Source: DATFVA01 sp963721075 (lineage in GTDB: Bacteria; Bacteroidota; Ignavibacteria; Ignavibacteriales; Ignavibacteriaceae). From it: a stretch of 64,000 nt of DNA. Positions within the stretch are counted from its first letter, which is position 1. The number at the start of each line of letters is the position of its first letter. The DNA lies in assembly GCA_963721075.1 (NCBI GenBank), contig CAVRHV010000013.1, positions 200,189-264,188 on the forward strand, written 5' to 3'. Below, piece after piece: positions 8,637-18,551 of the stretch. The notes under the pieces were generated by a model. That model searched no databases and had not been told where the DNA came from. It saw only the letters and a list, made by a program, of their open reading frames with translations. The translations under genes and the position numbers were made by a program.

Positions 8637-9986
8637 TTACTGACCTCCGAACTGGAATGGATATACGAAATAGACCCGGGGTTCGATTCGCTTCTGAGGA
8701 AGATAATCGATTATATTTTTATCGTTATCGTAAACGGGGGTAAATGTCCAGTCATATACAATTGACACTACGAGGAAATCAACAGGTTTATAACCTATCT
8801 CAAAGAACAGATACGATTTATCATCAAGCTTAAAGATAGCGGTTTCATTTCCGATATTAATTTTATCATAACCCGCTCTTAAAAGGAACGGAGCATCTTC
8901 GGGAGCAATCTCGGAATAAAGATGAAGTACACCGCTCATAGGAGTTTTATCGAGACGCTGATAACTGCCTACAATATCGAATATCCCTAATACATTTACG
9001 CCAAGTTCACCGAATATTCCGTTGTCGGCATTCTCATTTAATTCCAGCCGCTGAATCTTACTGTGTACTGTGCCCGACTGACCGAGCTGGAAACGATTAA
9101 TTTCATAAAGAGGACCAAAGTAGGAAGGCAGATAATGCTTCTGATTGAATCTTCTCTCAAGCTTTGCGTGAGCGCTGATCAAACCAAAGGGATTGAGCTC
9201 CCCGAGTATACCCGTAGCAACGCCGCTGCCGTAATCGAGAATTTTGGCATAATCGGCGTAAAGTTCCAGGTTAAACATTTCGGATTTCAGCAGGGGCAGT
9301 CCTATATCAGCACCAATTATATTCACAGAACCTTTATCGTCCGTTGCTGTGAAGTTATCCGTAGCCGGATTATAATCTCCCGCAATTACTCCTGCTTTTT
9401 TATTATAGTCGCCGGCGTAAGAGATACCTACCTCAAGATTACCTAAAATCGGAATCGGTGCAAGAGAAGTAAACTGAAGAGGGCGCACATAGCCTCTTAA
9501 ACCCAGAATGCCGGCTTCTGAAAAAGATGAGTAAATAGATTCAAATCCCATCTGGCCGAAGTCGATGTCGAGTATTAGTCCTGTTTTCCTTGCATCGATA
9601 GTCGGACTATTATTATATGCATACATTATACTTCCATGTCCAAGCGTATAATAATCAAGCGCACCAAGCTTTGCATATACAGGATCATTCTTAAATCCAT
9701 ACCGCACATAGCGGATCACGCTTAGGTAGTCGGAGAAGGTATTAAAATTTTCTTTACGAAGGTTCCCGTTTTTATCTACATCCAGCATAAGATCAAGGCC
9801 CACACCGACATTTGCGAACGATATTTCAGGAGTAAAATGAAATGTATAATACAGTTCTCCGTCAATCCAGTTCAGTCCGAGTCCTCCCTGCAGCTTACCA
9901 TGCTGCGGAAGCGGGTATTCATTAAACTGCGCCTTAGCCAGAAAGGAAAACAGAACGACCAGCAGAATAGTAAAGGATCTTTTCAT
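8637..9986 (-). CDS. Outer-membrane beta-barrel protein, function unknown
   Basis: The ATG at 9986 is preferred over upstream codons because it begins a signal peptide (about 1-18, ending AKAQ) and has a GGGAG ribosome-binding site 8 bases upstream. That gives 449 residues of alternating short hydrophobic and polar strands with Gly and aromatic residues, ending in YPFQFGGQ. The pattern is that of an outer-membrane barrel. I do not recognise a specific family. It faces the HAD gene convergently and stands alone. Confidence 0.72.
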   Translation of the reverse strand: MKRSFTILLVVLFSFLAKAQFNEYPLPQHGKLQGGLGLNWIDGELYYTFHFTPEISFANVGVGLDLMLDVDKNGNLRKENFNTFSDYLSVIRYVRYGFKNDPVYAKLGALDYYTLGHGSIMYAYNNSPTIDARKTGLILDIDFGQMGFESIYSSFSEAGILGLRGYVRPLQFTSLAPIPILGNLEVGISYAGDYNKKAGVIAGDYNPATDNFTATDDKGSVNIIGADIGLPLLKSEMFNLELYADYAKILDYGSGVATGILGELNPFGLISAHAKLERRFNQKHYLPSYFGPLYEINRFQLGQSGTVHSKIQRLELNENADNGIFGELGVNVLGIFDIVGSYQRLDKTPMSGVLHLYSEIAPEDAPFLLRAGYDKINIGNETAIFKLDDKSYLFFEIGYKPVDFLVVSIVYDWTFTPVYDNDKNIIDYLPQKRIEPRVYFVYPFQFGGQ

Positions 9987-10137
9987 TATGTACTCCCGGA
10001 TAAAATTTTCATTTTTTATTCCCGATAATATAATGATTTCAGATTTTATTGAAAGGAGTCGGTTAAGAGTTGTAATCCATATGTTCAACCCTTAGGGAAT
10101 TGGTCGGGTACGGGCGGTTAAATATGCTGCAATAGTT

Positions 10138-10255
10138 GAGGCCGTCTCATAAATGTCATTCCGAATTTATTTCGGAATCTAATTATCCGATTCGAATCGG
10201 AATTAGAACCTGAAACCAGTTCAGGTTGACAATATCAGACTTTTGAGACAACCTC
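10138..10255. repeat. 118-bp MITE-like element: terminal inverted repeats around three hairpins
   Basis: The ends at 10138-10152 (GAGGCCGTCTCATAA) and 10241-10255 (TTTTGAGACAACCTC) are imperfect inverted repeats. Inside are three compact hairpins: 8-bp arms 10158-10165/10171-10178 with a 5-base loop, a perfect 14-base palindrome at 10187-10200, and 8-bp arms 10207-10214/10220-10227 with a 5-base loop. Folded, this is a multi-branched cruciform. No coding frame is present and no exact target duplication is visible. It occupies the 384-bp gap (9987-10370) between the barrel gene and the EnvC-like gene; the rest of that gap shows nothing recognisable. Confidence 0.82.
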
Positions 10256-10370
10256 TATTACAAAAATCAGGGAAGATTTGGCTGGATGGGCAGAGGGATG
10301 TAACATGGTTAGAATAGGTTAACGTCTAACGGGTTATAATAAAAGTGGTTAGCTTAGAGGGTAAAATGGA

Positions 10371-11658
10371 TTACTTTCTGGCGAGCCAGACTTCGGGATT
10401 CTGATTTTCGCGTGAGTTCCAGATCTCAAAATGAAGAATTTTACCCTCAATGCTGTCGCCTACCTGTGCGATTACACTGCCCGGTTTAACTTTATCCCCT
10501 TCATTAACATAAATCTCGGAAAGATGACTATAAACAGTTCGGTAATCTCCCTTATGAGTTACAATTACTACGCTGCCGTAGCCCGGAATCCAGTCGATTG
10601 CCGAAATAACACCATCGCTGACGGCCTTAACATTTATATCTTTTGATGCAGCAATATCCACCCCGTAGTTAAGCATTACTGTGTTGGTTTTATTATTCCT
10701 GTTCTCACCGTATTTTCTTATTATCTTTCCGTTGGCAACGGGCCAGTTCAGACGGCCTTTAAGAGATGAAAAAGAAGCAAAGTCGGAAGTTGAAAGATTA
10801 ACATCATAAGCTGAAGATTCGCCAGTATTATTCTCGGCCTTTATATCCGACATATCTTCCGCCGGTCTTACGTCGCCTTTGAGCTTTTCCCTGGCCAGCC
10901 TGTCTGCTTCCTCTTTCTTTTTTCTTTCCGCTTCTGCGATCAGGTTTGTAATCAAACTTCTTATCTTTATCTCGGCCTGTTTCTTAGCCTCAATTTCCTT
11001 TTTTAATTCCGATTTATCATGTTTTATAATTTTCAGAATCCTCTTCCGCTCATCGAGTCTGCTTAGCAGCGTACTCTCCTCTTTTTCCTTATGCGGCAGC
11101 CAGCTGTGCTTTTGCTTCTTTCTCTTTCTTTAATATCTCTTTTTCAACTATGAGCTGCTCTTTGCTCTCTTTAAGCTTTGCAATGTCTTTTGTTCTCTGT
11201 TCAGAAAACTTCTCAAGATATTTCAACCTCAGCAATGCCTGCTGAACAGAAGCTGCATCCACAACCATCTCAAGTTCATCCGGCTGACCATGCATATAAG
11301 CAGCTTTGATATACTTAGCATAGTTTTTCTGAAGCTGTTTAATTTCGTCTTCAAGCTGACTGATCTTTTGTTGACTCTCGCAGATCTTTGCTTCTTTCTG
11401 CTTTTCTTCGGTACGGTATGAACCTATAAGCTTATTAAGCAGGAAACTCTGACGGCTGTAGTTTTCAATCGCTGAGAAGGATTCTTTCTCCTTCCTGGTT
11501 TTACTCTTCAGTTCAGTTTCGAGCGAAGTGATCTCATCTTTAATTGAGGAAAGCTGACCCTGCTTTGCTTTAATCTCCTCTTCCTGGGAGAAGAGTTTCC
11601 CTGAAGCAATGAGTACGATTACGAGAATAACAAAGTATTTGTAAAAAGTTCCGGTCAT
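10371..11658 (-). CDS. EnvC-like murein hydrolase activator (degenerate LytM/M23), frameshifted
   Basis: Joining two frames across a one-base shift near 11090-11105 gives about 428 residues, the size of EnvC. A signal peptide (1-24, ending LFSQ) leads into a long Glu/Lys-rich coiled coil, then a LytM domain near the C-terminus. The zinc ligands of active M23 peptidases are largely missing: the region of the first HxxxD reads YGVDIAA and the HxH region reads KILHFEIW. EnvC-type proteins with such empty sites activate amidases rather than cut peptidoglycan. The start ATG overlaps the stop of the DUF4292 gene (TGATG at 11658), so it is the third gene of an envelope operon. Confidence 0.83.
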
Positions 11659-12448
11659 CAGATCTTAATTACTGCTGCGTCCTTTGGTATTTTGAAGTCG
11701 ATATAGATATCAGGATTATTAGCTTCCATGTTCTTATAATTAATACTGATATGCTGGTTTTCCTGAGGCCGTTCGACCTCTATTTTATACGGAACAGGAA
11801 CACCCTGCATGAGAGCTAAATTTAGAATAATCACCCTGAAGTGCAAGCTTGTTGCTGCTGTCCCACAGGTCATACTTTGTAATACCGAGCTCCCTTATAT
11901 CCACTCTGTACTGGGTTCTGGTATTCATAACAGAATCTATATAGGTCAGCACATACTGGTCGTAGTCAACCTTATAGTCGTTCGGCACTTTATATAAGAT
12001 TTCTTGTAAGGTTAACAGAGCCGATAAATGCATCTATAATATCGCTGAATGGAAGATCAATATGAAAGATATCCTGAAGACTCTCATTACTGGGGATTCC
12101 TTCATAGGCGGTATTCTCCAGAGCATCATAAAAAACAAAATTCTCTTTGGTAACAAGTATCTGAGCAAGTTCTACACCGAACGGACCCATAATACTGAGG
12201 TAAATTGAATCAGGTTTATTTATAACCACCCTGAAGTTTGCACTGTTATTTATCCGGGGCGATCTGACGGCAATAGTTCCGTAACCTTCAAAACTCTTTA
12301 TACGCCGTCTGTTTACCTCGAGTTTATTTATTAGCCTTTCGGATGGAAGGATCTCAATATCTTCATTCGGCTGGGAAGGAACACAGCCGCTGAATAATAA
12401 GGGAATTATTTCAATGAGCAGCAGGAAAGGGATTATGTACCTTTTCAA
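11658..12448 (-). CDS. DUF4292 family lipoprotein, two frameshifts
   Basis: About 262 residues after repair of frameshifts near 12000 and 11810. A lipoprotein signal ends in LLFSGC with Cys22. The N-terminal third contains segments typical of DUF4292 (INKLEVNRRRIKSFEGYGTI, PDSIYLSIMGPFGVELAQ), a family of LolA/LolB-like fold found in Bacteroidetes. Such a fold suggests lipoprotein handling in the periplasm, which is an inference. It starts inside the last codons of the TPR gene (4-bp overlap) and ends on the EnvC-like start codon. All three pieces keep the family order, so the breaks are probably sequence errors. Confidence 0.8.
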
Positions 12449-14275
12449 ATTTCACCTTTTTCAATTTTTGATTTAACCCGGTTGTTTGTTGAGTCGAGAC
12501 TCAGAGATTTCTCCCAGTTCTTTTTAGCTTTATCCTTATTTCCGAGCATATAGTCGATATCGCCAAGATGCTCAAGCATTACAGAACTTTCGCCTCCAAC
12601 TTTTATTGCCTGCTCAATATATCCTTTTGCCTTTTCATACTGTCCCAGTTTAAAGTAAACCCATCCTATCGTATCGAGGTATGATGAGTTCAGAGAGTCC
12701 TGCTCGATCGCTATCTTTGCCATTCGCAATGCATCATCCAGCCTTACGCCTCTTTCTGATAAGGAGTATGCATAGTTGTTATTTACCAGCGCATTAGTTG
12801 AGTCGATACTCAAAGCTTTTTCATATGTACTGTCGCATGCCTCCCAATTTTCAAGTCCGTCGTATATAAGTCCCAGTGTCCCCAGCAGATTCACGTTATC
12901 AGGTGATAATTTCAAAGCCTTTTTAAGATATTCCGCGGCCTCGTCATTCTCCTTAAGCTGGTTAAGTGTAAAACCATAAGCAGACAGGGCGTTCACATCA
13001 TTGGGGTTAAGATCAACTGCTTTCTTCAGGTACGGTTTGGCTTCGCTTTCTTTATTGCTCTGGGCCAGCGAAAGACCCAGTATAAGGTTCACAGTAAAAT
13101 CATCAGGAAAAAGCTGAATAGCCTCATTCATTACCTTCACGGCTTCATCATATTTCTTATTATCGAAATAGAGTCCTCCCAGACGTACCCATGCCTGGAC
13201 ATTCCAGCCGGCCATTTGAGTAACCTGTTTAAACAGTTCTATTGCCGTTGAATCCTGATGCTGATTTATAGCGATTGCACCAAGGTACATTTTCACTTCC
13301 CAGTCAGTTGTATCCTTGTCAATCTTCTCAAAAAACTGCTTTGCAACAGGAGTAAGAGTAGAATCTTTAAGCGACTGCAGGAAGTATGATCTTCCCACTC
13401 TTATCTTCGCATCAAGGGAAACATCTGAATTATCAAGGATATATGAATACTCTTTTGCAGCATTCTCCCAGTCGTCTTTATCAATATAGACCTGTGCTTT
13501 TTTCTCCCTTGCCTCCATATCATCAGGCTCCAGCTGAAGCAGGTCGTTAGCTGCCTCAAGAGCTTTATCATATTCTTCCGCCTTGGTATAGTAATCAATC
13601 AGGAGCTTATAAAGCGAGGCATTTCCCGGATCAATTTTCAGCAGTTCCTTTATTGTATTTGCGGCTTCATCGATTTTTCCCATCTTTTCGTAAAGCTCTG
13701 CAATTCTGATAAGCACATTCCAATCAGATCCTATCACACCCGTAAGCTTTTTATATATCCTGATAGCGCTCAGAGGTTTTGAGTTCTCATATATGCGGGC
13801 CAGTCTGTAATATGAAGTAAGAGATGTGGAATCCTGCGCTATCATTTTCTCGAGCACAACCGCGGCAGAATCAAACTGGGACGCTGATGAGAATATATCA
13901 GCCAGCTGAGATTTATATTCAAGCCGGTTCGGGATTCAGCTGCACAGCTTTTTTTGTATACAGCAGGGCCTGCGGGGTTTTATCGAGGTAAAAATAATTC
14001 TTACCCAGTGCGTAGTAAATTCCGGCACTGGTATCATACTTCAGGGCATCCTGAAACTCCAGGATAGCTCCGGCATAATCACCTTTCGTCTCAAGGATTG
14101 AACCGTTGATGAAATACTCCATAGCCTTGTTCCTGCTTTCGGCAGGACTTACAGCTTCGCTTACCTGTTCATCATTCTGAATTTCTTCATTGTTCGTTGT
14201 GGTTTTTTCCGAAGTCGAACATCCGGCATATAGTAGTAATAAAACTGCTGAAAACAGCAAAGAGATTTTTGTCAT
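12445..14275 (-). CDS. Large TPR-repeat lipoprotein, frameshifted
   Basis: ATG at 14275 is chosen because it opens a lipoprotein signal peptide ending LLYAGC (Cys19); an upstream TTG would add 15 unlikely residues. One frameshift near 13918-13925 separates the first ~120 residues from the remaining 470. Nearly the whole mature protein is tetratricopeptide repeats (about a dozen 34-residue units such as ALVNNNYAYSLSERG), a scaffold for protein-protein contacts. It heads the operon with the DUF4292 lipoprotein and the EnvC-like protein, an order common in Bacteroidetes and relatives. Likely periplasmic face of a membrane. Specific partner unknown. Confidence 0.85.
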
Positions 14276-14373
14276 AATATCCAGGGTTAATTTGGAAAAA
14301 ATATTGCTCTGAACATTCAATTACAAGGCACTTGAGTGTAACAGGCCGGTGAACTCTGCCTCCAACCGATTTT

Positions 14374-14405
14374 CTTGCGTACAAATATACTAAACTATAT
14401 CTTTG
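14374..14405 (+). promoter_or_regulatory. Bacteroidetes-type promoter before the ATP-grasp gene
   Basis: CTTG at 14374-14377, a 20-base spacer and TATCTTTG at 14398-14405 match the TTTG-N19/20-TAnnTTTG promoter form described for Bacteroidetes. The ATP-grasp start codon lies 19 bases downstream, leaving a short leader with the GAGGG ribosome-binding site. Confidence 0.55.
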
Positions 14406-14423
14406 CAAAAACTATTGAGGGAA

Positions 14424-15335
14424 ATGACTACTTACGATCTTGCTCTTGCATATGTATGGGAATATGATACTGATTTTATAAACCTGGTGGAGAAGAAATT
14501 TCAGGAAGCGGGACTATCTACTTTTGTAATTTCTGAATACAATATAGATGAGGTTCTTGAGAATGTTCTCAAAAGGAAACTTCATTTTCAATTTTATCTT
14601 GACCGGGCGTGGGATGTTGATGAAAGGTTTGAAAATCTTGGAAGAATTCTTACCCGCCGCAAAGGTATTATATTCAATCCGTATAAAAATGTTCTCCACG
14701 CAATTGATAAAGCGAGTATGCACCTTGAGTTTATTACTGCTGGTCTGCATGTTCCTTATTCCATCATAATACCTCCTCACAGCGAAAGCGAAGACCTTTT
14801 TATATCAGTAGAAGAACTTTCAAATTTAGGAAGACCTTTCATCATTAAGCCCTGCAATACAACAGGCGGAGGTGTCGGCGTGGTGACCGGTGCTGAGACA
14901 TTGAAAGAAATCCTTGATGAAAGGGTTACTAATTCAGATGACAAATACCTGCTGCAGGAAAAAATTTATCCAAAGATACTCGATGGAAGAAGAGCGTGGT
15001 TCCGTTCGTTCTGGGCTTTCGGGAGAGCAATTCCTGTATGGTGGGATGATCAGACTCATCTGTATGAACAAATACTTCCCGAGCATTATAAGAATTTCAG
15101 GCTGACCAATCTGCGCAGGATCACAAAAAAAATTGCCGGGCTTACTTCACTCGATTTCTTTTCAACCGAAATTGTTCTAACCGAAGATGATAATTTTCTT
15201 CTTATTGATTATGTGAATGATCAATGCGATATGAGGATGAAATCGGGACACTACGACGGCATCCCGGATAATATTGTTCACGACATCGTTAAAAACATGC
15301 TCAAATTTACACTGCAAAAGAAATCTTCCGCCTGA
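14424..15335 (+). CDS. ATP-grasp fold protein (RimK/glutathione-synthetase-like)
   Basis: ATG at 14424 has GAGGG five to eight bases upstream and is preferred to the weaker frame start at 14403, giving 303 residues. The central domain shows ATP-grasp features: PFIIKPCNTTGGGVGVV (phosphate-loop Lys), a hinge YLLQEKI, and the metal-binding end ETIVL...LIDYVNDQ around residues 245-270. No signal peptide. ATP-grasp enzymes ligate a carboxylate to an amine or thiol; the substrate here is unknown. It is divergent from the TPR operon and is followed 2 bp later by a small membrane protein gene. Confidence 0.8.
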   Translation: MTTYDLALAYVWEYDTDFINLVEKKFQEAGLSTFVISEYNIDEVLENVLKRKLHFQFYLDRAWDVDERFENLGRILTRRKGIIFNPYKNVLHAIDKASMHLEFITAGLHVPYSIIIPPHSESEDLFISVEELSNLGRPFIIKPCNTTGGGVGVVTGAETLKEILDERVTNSDDKYLLQEKIYPKILDGRRAWFRSFWAFGRAIPVWWDDQTHLYEQILPEHYKNFRLTNLRRITKKIAGLTSLDFFSTEIVLTEDDNFLLIDYVNDQCDMRMKSGHYDGIPDNIVHDIVKNMLKFTLQKKSSA

Positions 15336-15337
15336 AG

Positions 15338-15737
15338 ATGAACAGGAGAACATCTATCAGTATCATTATCTATACTAATTTCTCTTATCGCGGCTTTTGC
15401 TGTATACAATTACCTGGTGAGCATTTACGAGGTTGTTTACAGAATTGAACCAAAAGCTCTCTATGCCGACAACAAATCTGAAATTACAATAACAGCAGTG
15501 CCGGTAAATGGATTGGGAGGCAGGGCATGGTTCAGAAAGGCTCCCGCTTCTTATGAAATAATCGAAGGAAATGATCTGGTTGATGTAATCCGGAATGATA
15601 AATCAACAGGAATGCTTATTCTGCGGGCAAAAGATAGGCCGGGTACAGTCAGAATTACAGTAAAATCCCTTTTTGCTCTCCTGCCTTCGCCGATTGATAT
15701 CAATATATACCCTAATCTCGTTGAAGTAACACATTAA
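15338..15737 (+). CDS. Small membrane-anchored protein with Ig-like region, frameshifted
   Basis: Starting at ATG 15338, the first 12 codons (MNRRTSISIIIY) join, across a one-base insertion near 15374, to a frame giving LISLIAAFAVYNYLVSIYEV and onwards, about 132 residues in total. The N-terminus is a single membrane helix; residues after 35 are beta-rich with Gly-containing turns, similar to invasin/Ig-like extracellular modules (DNKSEITITAVPVNG). It begins 2 bp after the ATP-grasp stop, so co-transcription is likely. No family name can be given. Confidence 0.6.
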
Positions 15738-15801
15738 GTGAATGGAATAATATATAATAATTACTATATTTGTGAAGGAAGAAAAATCGCCTCGAGGAAA
15801 A

Positions 15802-16575
15802 ATGAAAACATTCATTACGGCCATTGTTTTACTACTAGTGATCTCATTTAATACTTTTCCCCAGGGAACCGCAGGGGAAAAAGCGAAATTTGAATACAGA
15901 ACCCTGGTTGATATGCCCACAGCAGGAGTACTTGAAAAAGGCTTTGTGGGCGCAACCACAGATGTACTCCCATCAGGAGTTGTCATTGAGAAACTGGAGG
16001 TAGGAGCGTTTGATAATGTAAGTTTCGGTATCTCTTTCGGCGGGGCAAATGTAATTGGTGAAGGTAAAATAGATTGGTACAAACTTCCCGGGGTAAACAT
16101 CCGTTTCAGATTATTTAACGAAGCTTTAACTTTCCCGGCAATTTCGGTGGGTTTTGACTCCCAGGGAAAGGGAATCTACCACGATTCATCCGGCCGATAC
16201 GATATAAAATCTCCCGGTTTTTATGCCGCAGCAAGCAAAAACTTCGCTTTTTTGGGTTATCTGAGCCTTCATGCAACAGCAGCCTATTCCCTTGAATCGA
16301 AAGACGGTGATAATTTTATTGACGTATACATAGGAGCCGAGAAAACTCTCGGAAGTTCGGTCTCACTTATCGCAGAATATAACTTCGCTTTTAATGATAA
16401 TGAAACGAAATACTATGGCGGCGACAGCGGCTATCTTAATGCAGGAATCAGATGGTCCGTCGGTGCCGGTTTTACAATTGAATTTGATCTTCGCGATTTA
16501 TTGAGCAACAAGAAATTAACTACTGCGGCCGCCGACAGGGCACTTAAAATAGAGTATATAAAATCTATATTCTAA
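15802..16575 (+). CDS. YjbH-like outer-membrane beta-barrel protein
   Basis: ATG at 15802 has a GAGG ribosome-binding site and begins a signal peptide (1-20, ending TFPQ), so it is preferred to the upstream GTG. About 257 residues of amphipathic strands follow. Segments such as VGFDSQGKGIYH and SPGFYAAASKNFAFLGYLSLH resemble the barrel part of YjbH-like proteins, some of which are linked to exopolysaccharide export; that functional link is only an inference. A TATATTTG element just upstream (15763-15770) may be its own -7 box. Confidence 0.65.
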   Translation: MKTFITAIVLLLVISFNTFPQGTAGEKAKFEYRTLVDMPTAGVLEKGFVGATTDVLPSGVVIEKLEVGAFDNVSFGISFGGANVIGEGKIDWYKLPGVNIRFRLFNEALTFPAISVGFDSQGKGIYHDSSGRYDIKSPGFYAAASKNFAFLGYLSLHATAAYSLESKDGDNFIDVYIGAEKTLGSSVSLIAEYNFAFNDNETKYYGGDSGYLNAGIRWSVGAGFTIEFDLRDLLSNKKLTTAAADRALKIEYIKSIF

Positions 16576-16626
16576 TTTAAGTCCATATTGTAGAATATTT
16601 TGTACAAAAGTATCCATTATTCTATA

Positions 16627-16643
16627 CATCACACCCTGTGATG
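16627..16643. promoter_or_regulatory. Perfect palindrome CATCACA-CCC-TGTGATG
   Basis: Two 7-bp arms with a 3-base centre, in the gap before the Tyr-rich lipoprotein gene and about 55 bp upstream of a sigma-54-like motif. This is the size and placement of a dimeric regulator site or upstream activator site. No protein can be assigned. Confidence 0.45.
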
Positions 16644-16696
16644 AAACTTTATCCCCTCTAATTTTGTCTATAATATAGAAATTTACTCCTTTAATC

Positions 16697-16712
16697 AGGC
16701 TTGATTTTTGCG
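16697..16712 (+). promoter_or_regulatory. Candidate sigma-54 promoter (AGGCTTG-N4-TTGCG)
   Basis: GG at 16698-16699 and GC at 16710-16711 are separated by exactly 10 bases, as sigma-54 promoters require, and the -12 side is a full TTGC. The -24 side matches TGGCACG only in part. The lipoprotein ATG lies 35 bp downstream with GGAGGAAAG between. An NtrC-type activator is encoded elsewhere in the window (35345-36700). Confidence 0.45.
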
Positions 16713-16746
16713 CATATTAGAGTAGTTATTTTTCGGAGGAAAGGTC

Positions 16747-18032
16747 ATGAAAAATTTAATTTACATTTTATCAGCAGCAGCCCTGCTATTTACAGGGTGT
16801 TATACGCAGCTGGCTACAAGAGACCGCGACTACTCAGGCAGAGGTCAGGATACATACGGCCAGGACACATATGGTAATGACCAGGGCTATTCAAACCAGG
16901 GCACTTATGCCTATGATGACTCCTCAGAATACTACGGCGATCAGTATTATGATGACAGCACGGGATATTATGACGACAGTACCGCGTATTATGATGACAG
17001 AGGATACAGTGATAACGGCGACTATGGTTACAGCAATTATAACTCGCCCTATTATTATGATGATTTTTATTATTCATATCCTTCATACAGAAGATACTTC
17101 TGGAGCTATCAGCCTTCAATAGCGATCGGATTCGGCTGGAACAGCTGGTACTATAACTCTTTCTGCTACGATCCGTTCTACTGGGGATCCTGGTACAGCT
17201 GGTGGTACCCCGGATGGAGCTGCCTGCCGTATTACTATTATTATCCTTCTCCATGGTATGCCGGATATAATTATTACTACTACGGCGGATATCCTTCATT
17301 CACGACTTACTATTATACCTCAAGAGAGAGAAACAGGGATATCAGAAGATTAAGGAATCTTGACGGACTAAGAGGCGGCCGCAGCGGCAGGGATGCTATC
17401 GTTTCGAGAGATCGTAATTCAGACGGAAGTTTAGGAAAACGTACGCGTGAAGTTTCAAGAACCGATCCCGGTGCACGAACTCTCAATAGAAGGAACCAAA
17501 AGAGTAAGAGAACCTCAGAAAGAACCGAGACTTCGCAGCGGTACAAATGATCCAAGGCTTCATAGCGGAACAAAGCAGCCCAGACTTAGAACTGGCACCA
17601 AAGAAGGTCAGCGTGTCAGGAGACCGGATGAACGTAAGTCACCCAGAATAGATCCACGAATCGATCAGAGAAGAGTACCTCCTCGGATTGAGAAAAGAAA
17701 TGACAACCAGGAAAGAAACAAGAAGAGTAAATCCTTATATCCGCAGGAATGAAGAAGGCAAAAAGAATAACGGAAACGTAAGACCGCGCAGCTATAACCC
17801 TCCGCGCAAGGAATACAAACCACCGCAGAGGACAGCACCGCCTAAACAATACACTCCTCCCAAGAGGAGCAGTTCTCCGAGGTCGTACAGTCCGCCTCAG
17901 AGAAGCAGTAATCCACCGCGGAGTTCTACACCGCGTTCCTATTCACCGCCGCAGAGGAGTTCCAGTCCTCCAGCCTCTCATAACAGCGGCAGCCGTTCCG
18001 GCGGCAGTAGTTCCGGAAGAAGCAGAAGATAG
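16747..18032 (+). CDS. Tyr/Trp-rich lipoprotein with basic Pro/Arg/Ser-rich tail, two frameshifts
   Basis: A lipoprotein signal ends LLFTGC (Cys18). Residues about 20-95 are Asp/Tyr/Gly-rich with repeated YYDDS units, and about 100-192 are roughly one-third Tyr with many Trp and Gly. After that the protein becomes very basic. Two frameshifts (near 17490 and 17730) separate three in-order pieces containing degenerate PRLRSGT-type repeats and then SPPQRSS/PPRS-type repeats, ending SSSGRSRR; the repaired protein is about 428 residues. No family recognised. Such composition suggests an exposed, perhaps adhesive or matrix-binding surface protein. It is followed at 13 bp by a second lipoprotein with a similar start and composition shift. 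Confidence 0.7.
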
Positions 18033-18045
18033 GAGCTTAACCTAA

Positions 18046-18549
18046 ATGAAAACGATAATACTAAAAGTCGTATTTATAGCTTTAGTTACATTAGGACTTA
18101 ACGGGTGCTACACTATTATTTGGAGCCCTGATTCGGCATTACCAACAGAGGACAATTCCGTAACAAATATTTATTACGGAGACTCTTATTACGGCGACTA
18201 TTATTATTTCTATGATACGCCGTGGTGGTGGGATTATTCATATAATCCGCCGGCCTCAGCGGTAACAAGACCGACGAGAGACGAAAGCACTCAACCCATA
18301 AGGGATCTGGGGGAAGACCGCCAGTGGAGAGAACGCCGCCAATCTATAGTTACTCCTCCTCCTTCACGTGATGCAAATCCGCCTTCCACCGGCAGCAGCG
18401 GAAGCACTACCGGGAATAACGGTTCTACCACAGAAACTACCGTTAGAAGTTCTTCCTCATCCAGCTCAAATTCTTCAGGCAGGGAGAGCTCATCAAGCGG
18501 CAGCGTAAGAAACAACAACGGCGGAAGAAGCTCAGGCGGGAGGAAATAA
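18046..18549 (+). CDS. Ser/Asn/Gly-rich small lipoprotein
   Basis: 167 residues with a lipoprotein signal ending LGLNGC (Cys21). A short aromatic region (about 40-65; YYGDSYYGDYYYFYDTPWWW) is followed by a long Ser/Gly/Thr/Asn-rich tail with almost no hydrophobic residues, ending RSSGGRK. The order (lipid anchor, aromatic block, disordered basic/polar tail) mirrors the preceding lipoprotein, so the two are probably related in role. It lies 13 bp after that gene and 2 bp before the FadL-like barrel gene, implying one operon. No family recognised. Confidence 0.75.
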   Translation: MKTIILKVVFIALVTLGLNGCYTIIWSPDSALPTEDNSVTNIYYGDSYYGDYYYFYDTPWWWDYSYNPPASAVTRPTRDESTQPIRDLGEDRQWRERRQSIVTPPPSRDANPPSTGSSGSTTGNNGSTTETTVRSSSSSSSNSSGRESSSSGSVRNNNGGRSSGGRK

Positions 18550-18551
18550 AT

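Noticed and set aside
10187..10200. tRNA-like T-arm reading of the TTCGAATC sequence
   Set aside because: The TTCGAATC is the centre of a palindrome; no acceptor stem, anticodon arm or D-arm can be drawn around it.
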